A stretch of DNA of 64,000 bases from Pseudoflavonifractor phocaeensis (GTDB lineage Bacteria > Bacillota > Clostridia > Oscillospirales > Oscillospiraceae): NCBI RefSeq assembly GCF_021531375.1, contig NZ_JADYTU010000004.1, positions 1 to 64,000 of the forward strand, given 5' to 3'. Of this stretch, positions 27,551 through 35,611 are shown piece after piece. The position numbers and the translations under genes are program-made. Position 1 is the stretch's first letter, and every line of letters begins with the position of its first letter. The notes below the pieces were generated by a model that saw only the letters and a program-made list of their open reading frames with translations, was not told where the DNA came from and ran no database searches.

Positions 27551-28180
27551 TTACCCGGTAACGGCATCCTCCTTCTGGCTCATGGACATGACCGATACCT
27601 CGAAAGCGGTGCGTTCCTCGGTCCGTTCCTCCACAGTCTTTGTGTACACCCGGCTCTGGAGCCGTCCGTTCAGCCGCAGCTGGTCCCCCACTGCCAGGTC
27701 CCCGCACCGGTAGGCCAAACTGCCCCAGGCAATACAGGGCAGATAGTCTGCCCTCCCGTACCGCCGGTTCACCGCCAGGATCATGTCGCAGATGCTCCTG
27801 CCCAGCGGGGTAGTCCGCAGACTTGGGGGCTTGCACAGGGTCCCGGTCAGCTCTAGCCGGTTTTCGTCCTCCCCCTGCTCCCGGACCAGTTCCTTGGCAA
27901 AGGTACTGATGACCAGGCGGTTCCCCACCCCCGTTCGGTTGTTAAAGGTACGTACTTCTCCCCGCACCGTCAGCTCCTCCCCCGGCTCCGGGGCGCCCCA
28001 CCGGTCCAGCAGCGGTCCGGCCGCCACAACGTTGATCCGGTCCTCCGCTCCGGACAGCCGGACCACTGCTATGGGGAACCGGTAAAACTCCACGCCGTGG
28101 TTGCTGTGGGAAAGGACCGGGGGAGCTTCCACACGGCCGTGCAGCTGGATGCGGTTGAGGTCAGCGGAGTTCTGTCTCAT
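27551..28180 (-). CDS. SSB-like protein with two OB folds
   Basis: The 209-residue protein contains two single-stranded-DNA-binding-protein-like OB folds in tandem: LNRIQLHGRVEAPPVLSH...FPIAVVRLSG and LELTGTLCKPPSLRTTPLGR...DMILAVNRRYG, YLPCIAWGSLA, LRLNGRLQSR. The second repeat is closer to canonical SSB. The acidic C-terminal interaction tip of SSB (DDDIPF) is absent, so it is unlikely to be the main replicative SSB. AGGAGTG lies before ATG. Role in DNA metabolism is inferred from fold only. Confidence 0.75.
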   Translation of the reverse strand: MRQNSADLNRIQLHGRVEAPPVLSHSNHGVEFYRFPIAVVRLSGAEDRINVVAAGPLLDRWGAPEPGEELTVRGEVRTFNNRTGVGNRLVISTFAKELVREQGEDENRLELTGTLCKPPSLRTTPLGRSICDMILAVNRRYGRADYLPCIAWGSLAYRCGDLAVGDQLRLNGRLQSRVYTKTVEERTEERTAFEVSVMSMSQKEDAVTG

Positions 28181-28253
28181 GGGTCATCACACTCCTGAAT
28201 CGTTTGTTCCTCCGATTTATATGAGAGACAACGGTCCGGTATGCCCATGAAGC

Positions 28254-28288
28254 AAAAAAGGATGGCCGCCCCGCGGCCATCCTTTTTT
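28254..28288 (-). terminator. Terminator of the XpaC-TelA-TPM operon
   Basis: AAAAAAGGATGGCCGC, 3-base loop, complement with T-run, read leftward. Confidence 0.9.
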
Positions 28289-28299
28289 CGTTGTTAAGA

Positions 28300-29382
28300 T
28301 CAGCGGCCAAAACCGCCGCCTCGGCCTCCGCCGAAGCCGCCGCCCCGGGAGCCGCCGAAGCCGCCCCCACGGAAGCTTCCGCCGCCACCCCGGGAACCGC
28401 CAAAGCTGCCGCCGGAGAAGCCGCCGCCCCGGAACCCACCGGAGCTGCCGCCCCGGGAACCGCCGAAGCCGCTTCCGCTGAAGCCACCGCCCCGGAAGCC
28501 GCTGCTAGACCGGGAGGAGGACCCGCCCGGTCTGGAGTTGCTCCCGAAACCGCTGGGACCGCCCCCGAAGCTTCCCGGTCCGCCGGGACCCTTAGGCCCT
28601 CTGGGGGGAGGCGGCGGCGGCGGACGGCGCCAACGCCGGCGGTACCAGCCGTAAGCCGGCCCGTGCCAGAAGAGGATGGGCCGGAAAACTACCGGGGGAT
28701 TGGGAACCCCGTAGTACCGCTGGCGGTAAGAGGCGTAGCGCAGATGGTCCGCGATGGTGGCGATGACCAGAATGATGATCAACAGCATGATCCATCCCCA
28801 AATACCGGAAGCTTCGCCGGACTGGGCATACACCGCAGAGGCGGAACCGTCGCCGTAGTTGTCCAGATAGTACTGGTTCAGGGCGGCAAACAGGGTCAGC
28901 ACGCCCTGGCCGTATTCGCCGGCCGCCACATTGTCGTAGAGGTACTGGCTGAGATAGACCCCCACCTCGCTGTCCGACAGGGGGTAGTCCATACCCACGG
29001 CAAAATAGGCGTCGCCGCTCTGGGGGTCGATGGTCAGATAACCGTCATAGGCACCCAACTCAAATTCCTCAGCCCGGTCGTAGGTGTACTCCTCCAGGCT
29101 GGTATTGGGAGTGTTGGCCAGGGTCTCTACCACGATGATGCTGCCGTACCGTTTGTCCCAGTTGGCATTGTAGAGGCAGATCTGCTCCTCCTCGTTCTGG
29201 GAGAGTACGCCTGCAAAGTCCCCGATCCACCGTTCATAGGCTCCGGTAGACAGGGAATCATCCAGCCCCGAGGGGGCGGGAGCGGCGCTGCTGCTCCCTT
29301 TGCTCAGGCCGATGCCCACAGCTCCCACGATCATGGCGGCGGTGATGATCCACGCCATCCAGGTTTTTTGGAAAATTTTCAT
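28300..29382 (-). CDS. TPM-domain membrane protein with Gly/Ser/Arg-rich tail
   Basis: ATG 29382 gives MKIFQKTWMAWIITAAMIVG, a signal anchor; the frame further upstream has no good site. A TPM domain (about 55-185) with WIGDFAGVLSQNEEEQI and YDGYLTIDPQSGDAYFAVG follows, then a membrane span (WGWIMLLIIILVIATIA), a Pro-rich stretch, and about 110 residues almost wholly Gly, Ser, Phe and Arg. TPM domains act in photosystem repair or as phosphatase-like modules; in Firmicutes they accompany TelA/LemA genes and envelope stress. The repetitive tail may mediate surface or RNA/polymer contacts; this is inference. Confidence 0.82.
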   Translation of the reverse strand: MKIFQKTWMAWIITAAMIVGAVGIGLSKGSSSAAPAPSGLDDSLSTGAYERWIGDFAGVLSQNEEEQICLYNANWDKRYGSIIVVETLANTPNTSLEEYTYDRAEEFELGAYDGYLTIDPQSGDAYFAVGMDYPLSDSEVGVYLSQYLYDNVAAGEYGQGVLTLFAALNQYYLDNYGDGSASAVYAQSGEASGIWGWIMLLIIILVIATIADHLRYASYRQRYYGVPNPPVVFRPILFWHGPAYGWYRRRWRRPPPPPPPRGPKGPGGPGSFGGGPSGFGSNSRPGGSSSRSSSGFRGGGFSGSGFGGSRGGSSGGFRGGGFSGGSFGGSRGGGGSFRGGGFGGSRGGGFGGGRGGGFGR

Positions 29383-29455
29383 AATATACCTCGATCTTCC
29401 GCGGTCAGATACATACCGCTCCAAGCTCCCCTGCTCGGGGATTCGGCGCTTCTTG

Positions 29456-30655
29456 TCAGCCCCGCAGCTCCAACAGCTTCTGCTTCAACTCGCCCTCGAT
29501 CCTTCCCAGCTCGGCTTCCGCTTCCTTCCGCTTCTGGGCGCCCTCGGTCTGGATCTTCATGACCTCGTCCAGGGTGGAGATGAGCTGCTGGTTGGTGTGC
29601 TGGAGGGTCTCGATAGAGACCACGCTCCGCTCGGCCTCTTTGGCCGTCTCGATGGTGCCCATCTTCAGCATGTCGGCGTTCTTACGCAGCAGATCATTGG
29701 TCATATCGGTGACGGCGGCCTGGGCGGCGGTGGCCTGACGGCCATGCTCCAGACCCAGAGCCAGCACCATCTGGCTCTTCCACAGGGGGATGGTGTTCAC
29801 CAGAGAGGACTGGATCTTCTCCAGCATCTGGGTGTCGTTGTTCTGAAGCAGACGGGTCTGGGGTCCCATCTGAATGGAGATCATCCGGGTCAGTTCCAGG
29901 TCGTGGAGTTTCTTCTCAAACCGGGTGCACAGGTTGGCGAAATCATTGTAGGCCTGGGCGTCCTCCTGAGCTCCGCTCTGCTCCGCCTTCTTCCGCAGGT
30001 CCTCCAGATCGTGGGTTCTCAGGTATTCCAGCCGCTTCTTGCCGGCGATGATATACATGGTCAGTTCTTTATAATACTTGGTGTTCAGCTCATACATCTG
30101 GTCGAACATGGCGATGTCCTTCATCAGGACCACCTGATGGTTCTCAAGTACCTTGACGATCTTGTCCACGTTGGTCTCCGCCTTGGAGTAGCTGGCCTTC
30201 ATGGCCTCCAGGTCGTTTTTCTTCTTCTGGAAGAAGCCGGCAATGCCCTTCTTTTCCGGCTGCTGGCCGAAGTTCTTCAGTTCCACCACCAGGGAGGACA
30301 GGGCCTCGCCCACCTCGCCCAGATCCTTGGTCTTCACGTTGTTCAGGGCGTTCTCGGAGAAGGCCGCCACATTCTTCTGGGCGGCGGCTCCGTACTGGAG
30401 CACCAGGTTGGAATCGGTAATGTCGATCTTCTGAGAGAACTCATCCACCATCTTCCGCTCCGCCTCGGTAAGCATGGACTCGTCCACTTTGACGGCGTTG
30501 GCGTCCCGCTCCTTCTGGGCCGCCTCTGCGGCAGCCTGGGCGGTATCAGCGGAGGTATCCAGGGTCAGGGCGGGAGCCGCGGGGGCCTGGGCAGCAACAG
30601 TCGCGGTCTCGGGCATCAGGGTCAGCTCCGGAGTCAGATTCAGTTCATCGCTCAT
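29456..30655 (-). CDS. TelA-like toxic anion resistance protein
   Basis: The 399-residue cytoplasmic, coiled-coil-rich protein matches the TelA/YaaN family: ITDSNLVLQYGAAAQKN, LVVELKNFGQQPEKKG, YELNTKYYKELTMYIIAGKKRLE, QMGPQTRLLQNND and IPLWKSQMVLALGLEHGRQA. The N-terminal 60 residues are an Ala/Thr-rich linker. TelA proteins are named for tellurite resistance, and pair with XpaC in Bacillus and here. The start overlaps the preceding small gene by 11 bp. Confidence 0.93.
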   Translation of the reverse strand: MSDELNLTPELTLMPETATVAAQAPAAPALTLDTSADTAQAAAEAAQKERDANAVKVDESMLTEAERKMVDEFSQKIDITDSNLVLQYGAAAQKNVAAFSENALNNVKTKDLGEVGEALSSLVVELKNFGQQPEKKGIAGFFQKKKNDLEAMKASYSKAETNVDKIVKVLENHQVVLMKDIAMFDQMYELNTKYYKELTMYIIAGKKRLEYLRTHDLEDLRKKAEQSGAQEDAQAYNDFANLCTRFEKKLHDLELTRMISIQMGPQTRLLQNNDTQMLEKIQSSLVNTIPLWKSQMVLALGLEHGRQATAAQAAVTDMTNDLLRKNADMLKMGTIETAKEAERSVVSIETLQHTNQQLISTLDEVMKIQTEGAQKRKEAEAELGRIEGELKQKLLELRG

Positions 30656-30905
30656 GGTCGTTTCCTCCTAATTTATCGTCAGATTTGTTTGTTGTCTTAT
30701 CACAGGTGAGATAGCGGCGCCAGAAGCATATGCAGCCTATCAGAACCAAAATCAGCGTGCAGATGTACAGAAAAAGGCGTCCGCCGTCCCGGTAGGGAGA
30801 ACAAAACTCTTTCAGGATCAGTACGGTCTCCAACCCGGTCCAGACCGTCCAGATGACAGCGGTGCGCAGACGCATTCCCTTTTCGTTTCGCTTGCGGCAT
30901 CTCAT
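30645..30905 (-). CDS. Small two-span membrane protein between XpaC and TelA genes
   Basis: ATG 30905 is 9 bp after GAGGAG. The 86-residue protein has basic N-terminus MRCRKRNEKG, two hydrophobic spans (TAVIWTVWTGLETVLIL and LFLYICTLILVLIGCICFW) and a charged C-terminal tail that overlaps telA. I do not recognise a family. Overlap and position in the xpaC-telA operon suggest it is co-translated and may anchor or modulate the TelA complex. Confidence 0.7.
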   Translation of the reverse strand: MRCRKRNEKGMRLRTAVIWTVWTGLETVLILKEFCSPYRDGGRLFLYICTLILVLIGCICFWRRYLTCDKTTNKSDDKLGGNDHER

Positions 30906-30918
30906 CGTTCCGGGCTCC

Positions 30919-31656
30919 TCACAGCTCCAGCTTGATCCCATCGCCGCCGGACTCCTTGCCGTCCCTGGCGCTGTTGTTGATGTTCATGCGCCCGAAGCCC
31001 TCCCGGGCCAGCAGATTCTCCATGACAGTGATGTCGGTGGAGATGTCCAGAGCCTCCTCTCCGAAGAGGGCGTCCAGCTGCTTGTCAAAGGCTTGGGTAA
31101 TGGTGTCCATCATTCCCTCCACCTTGGCCTTGGTGGCGCTGATGTTCTCCCCGGAAATGCCGGTGGAGTCCATCCGGTCGTAGGCGTTCAGGATCTTCAG
31201 GGTGGTGGGCAGGTAGTAGTCCATAAAGCGGCGGATCTGGGGGAGCTTTTTGGGGTTGGCCGCCACATGGTCGATGATTTTCCGGGTGACCTCCTCCAGG
31301 TGGTCGATCTGGGCGGAGATCTTCTCGTCGGGAATGTTCTCGTTGAGCCGGCGCATCTCGGACAGGGCCCGGTCCCGCTCCTTGATCAGGGCGTCGATCT
31401 CCGGGTTTCCGGTGGACTTGGGCTCCGCCTTCTTCTCCTGCTTGGGCGCGGCCTTTTTCTCCGGCTCCGGCTCGCCGGGGATCTCATAGGTCTTGTCCGG
31501 GAAGACGGCCTTGGCGATTACAAAAACTACCAGGGACGCCACAGCGCAGGTGATGAACTGCATCACCGTGTGCAGTGGGAACAGCAGTGCATAGACCAAC
31601 CAGGTCACGCCGATGAGATAGATAGGGAGCACAGAACGCTTTACATGCTTGGCCAT
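30919..31656 (-). CDS. XpaC-like 5-bromo-4-chloroindolyl phosphate hydrolysis family protein
   Basis: ATG 31656 follows GGAGG by 9 bp; the longer open frame upstream crosses the promoter. The 245-residue protein has two N-terminal membrane spans (LPIYLIGVTWLVYALLF and VMQFITCAVASLVVFVI), a Lys/Glu/Pro-rich linker, and the XpaC domain (DHLEEVTRKIIDHV, RRFMDYYLPTTLKILNAYDRM). The enzymatic name derives from an indirect phenotype; the true role is unknown. It leads the operon with TelA and TPM genes, a pairing known from Bacillus xpaC-yaaN. Confidence 0.9.
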   Translation of the reverse strand: MAKHVKRSVLPIYLIGVTWLVYALLFPLHTVMQFITCAVASLVVFVIAKAVFPDKTYEIPGEPEPEKKAAPKQEKKAEPKSTGNPEIDALIKERDRALSEMRRLNENIPDEKISAQIDHLEEVTRKIIDHVAANPKKLPQIRRFMDYYLPTTLKILNAYDRMDSTGISGENISATKAKVEGMMDTITQAFDKQLDALFGEEALDISTDITVMENLLAREGFGRMNINNSARDGKESGGDGIKLEL

Positions 31657-31713
31657 ATTCTTTTCCTCCGTCGCCCCTTGGGGCCGCTTCAACCATAGGA
31701 TCTGAATTACTTT

Positions 31714-31743
31714 ATTGTACCCCCTTATGCTAAGGGGTGTCAA
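31714..31743 (-). promoter_or_regulatory. Promoter of the XpaC-TelA-TPM operon with palindromic spacer
   Basis: Minus strand TTGACA, 18-bp spacer, TACAAT. The spacer is almost wholly a CCCCTTA/TAAGGGG inverted repeat (31720-31737), a likely operator. Confidence 0.75.
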
Positions 31744-31772
31744 GAAATTTGCCCGGGCCGGGACGCTTTGCA

Positions 31773-31801
31773 TTGACTTCTGAGGAAAGATTGAGTATGA
31801 T
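31773..31801 (+). promoter_or_regulatory. Promoter of the threonine ammonia-lyase gene
   Basis: TTGACT, 17-bp spacer, TATGAT. Confidence 0.78.
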
Positions 31802-31837
31802 TTTGTCAGAACTTTTATAACATAAAGGAGATTCCAT

Positions 31838-33058
31838 ATGCTGACCCTCGAAGAGTTTAAAAACGCCCGGAGCGTGCTCCAGGGCGTCCTGCGCCCCACC
31901 CCTCTGATTCACTCTCCCTACCTGTCCAAAAGCTGCGGCAACAACGTGTACCTGAAGCCCGAAAACATGCAGGTCACCGGCGCTTACAAGATTCGAGGGG
32001 CCTACTTTAAGATCAGTACTCTCACCGAAGAGGAGAAAGCCCGCGGACTGGTCACCGCCTCCGCCGGCAACCACGCCCAGGGCGTGGCCTACGCGGCCCA
32101 GGCCGCCGGTGTGGCCGCCACCATCGTCATGCCCACCACCACCCCCCTGGTCAAGGTGAACAACACCAAGGATTACGGGGCCAACGTGGTCCTTCACGGC
32201 GAGGTCTTTGATGACGCCGCCGAACTGGCCGCCAAGATGTCTGAGGAGCAGGGCCTCACCTATGTCCATCCCTTTAACGACCTGACTCTGGCCACCGGCC
32301 AGGGCACCATCGCCTATGAGATCTTCCAGGACCTGCCCGACGTGGACATCATCCTGGTGCCCATTGGCGGCGGCGGACTGGCCGCCGGCGTGTCCACCCT
32401 GGCCAAGCTGCTCAACCCCAATGTGGAGGTCATCGGCGTGGAGCCCACCGGCGCCGCCTCCATGAAGGCCAGTCTGGAGGCCGGCCATGTTGTTACCCTA
32501 CCCACCGCCACCACCATCGCCGACGGCGTGGCCGTCAAGACCCCCGGCGACAAGGTCTTCCCCTATGTTCAGCAGAACGTGGACCGGGTGCTGGCTCTGG
32601 AGGACGGCGAACTGGTGGAGGCCTTCCTGGACGTGATGGAGCGGCACAAGATGGTGGTGGAAAACGCTGGCCTTCTCACCGTGGCCGCCCTGCGTCACCT
32701 TGGCTACCAGGGCAAGAACGTGGTGTCGGTGCTGTCCGGCGGCAACATGGACGTGATCACCATGGCCTCTCTGGTCCAGCACGGTCTGATCTGCCGGGGC
32801 CGGATCTTCACCTTCGCCGTCCAGCTGCCCGACCGCCCCGGCGAGCTGCTGCGGGTGGCCCAGGTGCTGGCCCGAAACAACGGCAACATCATCAAGCTGG
32901 AGCACAACCAGTTCGTCAACATCAACCGCCAATCCGGCGTGGAGCTCCGGGTCACGCTGGAGGCCTTCGGTCACGACCACAAGGAGCAGATCCTGAACGC
33001 CATGCGCCAGGAGGGCTATCAGGTGTCAGAGACCGACACCGGCGACTTCTACACCTGA
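31838..33058 (+). CDS. ilvA: Threonine ammonia-lyase with ACT domain
   Basis: The 406-residue PLP enzyme has the Schiff-base Lys51 in TGAYKIRGA, SAGNHAQGVAYAA, and the phosphate-binding PIGGGGLAAG. A single C-terminal ACT-like domain (about 325-406, FAVQLPDRPGELLRVAQVL) indicates allosteric control. It converts threonine to 2-oxobutyrate and ammonia. The length (about 400, one ACT) resembles TdcB-like or short IlvA enzymes found in anaerobes, so it may be catabolic or biosynthetic. AAAGGAG precedes ATG. Monocistronic. Confidence 0.92.
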   Translation: MLTLEEFKNARSVLQGVLRPTPLIHSPYLSKSCGNNVYLKPENMQVTGAYKIRGAYFKISTLTEEEKARGLVTASAGNHAQGVAYAAQAAGVAATIVMPTTTPLVKVNNTKDYGANVVLHGEVFDDAAELAAKMSEEQGLTYVHPFNDLTLATGQGTIAYEIFQDLPDVDIILVPIGGGGLAAGVSTLAKLLNPNVEVIGVEPTGAASMKASLEAGHVVTLPTATTIADGVAVKTPGDKVFPYVQQNVDRVLALEDGELVEAFLDVMERHKMVVENAGLLTVAALRHLGYQGKNVVSVLSGGNMDVITMASLVQHGLICRGRIFTFAVQLPDRPGELLRVAQVLARNNGNIIKLEHNQFVNINRQSGVELRVTLEAFGHDHKEQILNAMRQEGYQVSETDTGDFYT

Positions 33059-33073
33059 GCGAACGCACTCAGC

Positions 33074-33110
33074 GCCGCCCGCCGGCTGCATTCTGCCGCC
33101 GGCGGGCGGC
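33074..33110 (+). terminator. GC hairpin after the threonine ammonia-lyase gene
   Basis: GCCGCCCGCCGGC pairs perfectly with its complement across an 11-base loop. There is no T-run, so termination is unsure. The following 200 bases hold no gene I can support. Confidence 0.5.
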
Positions 33111-33317
33111 TATCAGAAAGCGGCGGACCGTCCGGATCTCCCGGGACAGGTTTCGGCCGTGGGCTGGGCCTGGAGCAGGTCCCGGTCCCGGGGCACCCGG
33201 GGAGCGGAAGGCGCTCCCCTTCTCCGCCCTGCATCCTATGCGCGCCGGAGCAAAACTGCCCCTGGCTGCCGCCCCCCGTATGTCATGTATGATTGAATGG
33301 AAAGTGAGGAGCCTGTT

Positions 33318-33962
33318 ATGATCAAGATCGCCCCCTCTATCCTGTCCGCCGACTTTGTCAACCTGGAACGGGACATCAAAAAGGTATCTTCCGCCGATTA
33401 CCTCCATGTGGACGTGATGGACGGCTGCTTTGTGCCCAACATCACCATCGGCATCCCGGTGGTCAAGTCCATCCGCAAGTGCACCGACATGTTTCTGGAC
33501 GTCCATCTGATGATCGACAAGCCGGTGCGGTACATCGAGGATTTCGCCAAGGCCGGGGCGGACCTGCTGTCCGTCCATCTGGAGGCCGACCATCCCACCC
33601 GCATCGCTGAGGCCCTTAAAGTCATGGACCAGTGCGGCGTGAAAAAGGCGGTGGCCCTGCGGCCCATCACCGACGCCCGCGCCATTCTGCCTTACATTGA
33701 ACAGCTGGACATGGTGCTGGTCATGACGGTGGAACCCGGCTTCGGCGGCCAGTCCTTCATGGAGTCCCAACTGGACACCATCCGCCAGGTTCGTGCCATC
33801 ATCGACAAGTACAACCCCGCCTGTGAGCTGGAGGTGGACGGCGGCATCGCCCCCAAGATCGCTCCCTTGGTGGTCGAGGCTGGCGCCAACGTGCTGGTGG
33901 CCGGCTCCGCCGTCTACGGCAAGGAGGATATCCCCGCCGCTATCCAAGCCCTGCGTGTGTAA
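33318..33962 (+). CDS. rpe: Ribulose-phosphate 3-epimerase
   Basis: ATG 33318 follows GAGGAG by 8 bp. The 214-residue TIM barrel has IAPSILSADFVNL, HVDVMDGCFVPNITIG, DVHLMI, VEPGFGGQSF and VDGGI, the full metal-binding and catalytic set. It interconverts D-ribulose-5-P and D-xylulose-5-P in the pentose phosphate pathway. Length is standard. It is followed by a palindromic repeat and recR; no functional link to them is evident. Confidence 0.95.
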   Translation: MIKIAPSILSADFVNLERDIKKVSSADYLHVDVMDGCFVPNITIGIPVVKSIRKCTDMFLDVHLMIDKPVRYIEDFAKAGADLLSVHLEADHPTRIAEALKVMDQCGVKKAVALRPITDARAILPYIEQLDMVLVMTVEPGFGGQSFMESQLDTIRQVRAIIDKYNPACELEVDGGIAPKIAPLVVEAGANVLVAGSAVYGKEDIPAAIQALRV

Positions 33963-33972
33963 ATAGTCTTTT

Positions 33973-34049
33973 GTAGGGCGGGGGTTCGCCCCCCGCCGCC
34001 CACCATATCCGCACCGCCATGGAACGGCGGGGGCAAGCCCCCGCCCTAC
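33973..34049. repeat. Palindromic GTAGGGCGGGGG intergenic repeat
   Basis: The 77-bp unit begins GTAGGGCGGGGG and ends with its exact complement. Each half carries its own mini-hairpin (GGGGG-TTCG-CCCCC and GGGGG-CAAG-CCCCC type). It resembles REP/MITE-like dispersed repeats. Confidence 0.65.
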
Positions 34050-34079
34050 GGGTCCGTGCATCTTTTGGAGGTCACCCCC

Positions 34080-34682
34080 ATGCAGTATTTCCCCCCCGCT
34101 CTGGAAAATCTGGTGGAGCACTTTGCCAAGCTGCCCGGTATCGGCCTGAAATCCGCCCAGCGGCTGGCCTTTTATGTGCTGTCTCTGTCAGAGGAGGAGG
34201 CCAATTCCTTCGCCCAGGCCATCGTGGACGCCAAGACCGCCATCCACTGCTGCCCCGTCTGTCAGAACCTGACCGAGGGAGACGGGCCCTGCGCCATCTG
34301 CGCCAGCCCCAAGCGGGACCACTCCCTCATCTGCGTGGTGGCCGACCCCAAGGACGTGGTGGCCATGGAGCGTTCCCGGGAGTACGGCGGGCTGTACCAT
34401 GTGCTCCACGGGGTCATCTCCCCCATGAACCATGTAGGTCCCGACGACCTGCACATCAAGTCTCTAGTGGAGCGGGTGGCAGCCGGCGGCGTGGCCGAGG
34501 TCATTATGGCCACCAACCCAGACACCGAGGGAGAGGCCACCGCCATGTACCTGTCCCGGCTGCTCAAGCCCTTCGCCGTCCGGGTGACTCGGCTGGCCTA
34601 CGGCATCCCCGTGGGCAGCCACCTGGAGTATGCCGACGACGCCACGTTAATGCGGGCTTTGGAGGGCCGCAGAGAGATGTAA
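34080..34682 (+). CDS. recR: Recombination mediator RecR
   Basis: ATG 34080 lies 6 bp after GGAGGT. The 200-residue protein has the helix-hairpin-helix FAKLPGIGLKSAQRL, a C4 zinc finger (CCPVCQNL...CAIC), and a Toprim domain with VVADPKDVVAMER and ATNPDTEGEATAMYL. RecR with RecO and RecF loads RecA on SSB-coated gaps. The usual upstream partners dnaX and ybaB are not present; the repeat at 33973 and rpe take their place. Confidence 0.96.
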   Translation: MQYFPPALENLVEHFAKLPGIGLKSAQRLAFYVLSLSEEEANSFAQAIVDAKTAIHCCPVCQNLTEGDGPCAICASPKRDHSLICVVADPKDVVAMERSREYGGLYHVLHGVISPMNHVGPDDLHIKSLVERVAAGGVAEVIMATNPDTEGEATAMYLSRLLKPFAVRVTRLAYGIPVGSHLEYADDATLMRALEGRREM

Positions 34683-34725
34683 TACCGTCGTCTATCATTA
34701 CCATTTGAATATAAACCGAATAGGA

Positions 34726-34753
34726 ACGCCGCGGCCGTGACCGGCCGCGGCGT
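34726..34753. terminator. Hairpin between recR and sfsA
   Basis: ACGCCGCGGCCG, 4-base loop, perfect complement, followed by CCTTATTGT. It probably terminates recR, though the T-run is weak. Confidence 0.65.
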
Positions 34754-34809
34754 CCTTATTGTATCAGAAAGTAATTCGCCGTCACGCGAAGGTATTTCTA
34801 TGCCAACCC

Positions 34810-35502
34810 TCAAAGCCTTACGGGGATCGGGCGTTTTGCCGTCAGGCTGTCCGGCGTCACCCGGCACTCCAGAGCCAGCACCTCCACCCCGGCTTTGGCT
34901 GCCCGGCGCAGCGCGGCGCCGAACTCCGGATGGGTGGCGTCGTTGGGCTCCAGCCAGTTCATTCCCTCCATCTGAACCACAAAGCATACCGCTGCCTCAT
35001 AGCCCGCCGCCCGGGCGGCTATCAGCTCCTCCAGGTGCTTGACCCCCCGCTGGGTAGGGGCATCGGGGAACCGTGCTACCCCGTTTTCCTCCAGGGTGAC
35101 CCCCTTCACTTCCACAAAACCCCTGTTTCCCGATGCCTCCCAGTAATAATCAAAGCGGGAATTCCCATATGTCATCTCCGGACGCAGCAGGGTCAGACCC
35201 GGCCGGAACGCTCCCGAGGCCGCCCACTCCCCAAAGACCTTGTTGGGAGCCTGGGAATCCATGTTGATGAGCAGGGGACCAGGCTCCCGTTCCTTCTCCA
35301 CCGCCACCAAATCATACCGGGTCTTGCGGGCCGGGTTTCCGCTCTCCACCAGGTACACCCTGCACCCAGGCACCAGCAGTTCCCGGCAGCGGCCCGTATT
35401 CTTGACATGGCACACCTCCATCCGGCCCGCTGCCTCCACATGGGCGATGAACCGATTGGGCCGGGCCAGAAAGGTCCCCTGGCAAATATTTGGATAGCGC
35501 AT
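34810..35502 (-). CDS. sfsA: SfsA family DNA/RNA nuclease
   Basis: ATG 35502 gives MRYPNICQGTFLARPNRFIAHV, the normal SfsA start; the frame extends upstream without a site. The 230-residue protein has AHVKNTGRC-like HVKNTGRCRELL, the catalytic-fold YDLVAVEKE, INMDSQAPN, YGNSRFDYY, and VEVKGVTLEENG with Asp/Glu/Lys of a restriction-like nuclease. SfsA was linked to sugar fermentation stimulation; the nuclease role is less certain. Transcribed toward recR. Confidence 0.93.
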   Translation of the reverse strand: MRYPNICQGTFLARPNRFIAHVEAAGRMEVCHVKNTGRCRELLVPGCRVYLVESGNPARKTRYDLVAVEKEREPGPLLINMDSQAPNKVFGEWAASGAFRPGLTLLRPEMTYGNSRFDYYWEASGNRGFVEVKGVTLEENGVARFPDAPTQRGVKHLEELIAARAAGYEAAVCFVVQMEGMNWLEPNDATHPEFGAALRRAAKAGVEVLALECRVTPDSLTAKRPIPVRL

Positions 35503-35611
35503 CTTGTCTTTCCCCCATGGTTTCTGGTATGATAATGTCCACCGATCAGGCGTGTCGGTCATCTTTGATCAAAGCCCAGTATATTCGATTTCCGGAAACG
35601 AGGCAAGACAC

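Noticed and set aside
28291-29562. 423-codon Ala-rich frame opposite the TPM gene
   Set aside because: The Ala/Pro/Glu repeats mirror the Gly/Ser/Arg codons of the TPM tail; no ribosome site and no domain.
33049-33234. 61-codon minus-strand frame after the threonine ammonia-lyase gene
   Set aside because: Pro/Arg-rich, no ribosome site, begins inside the GC hairpin.
34019-34708. 229-codon frame starting in the palindromic repeat over recR
   Set aside because: Overlaps recR in another frame; composition typical of a shadow frame.
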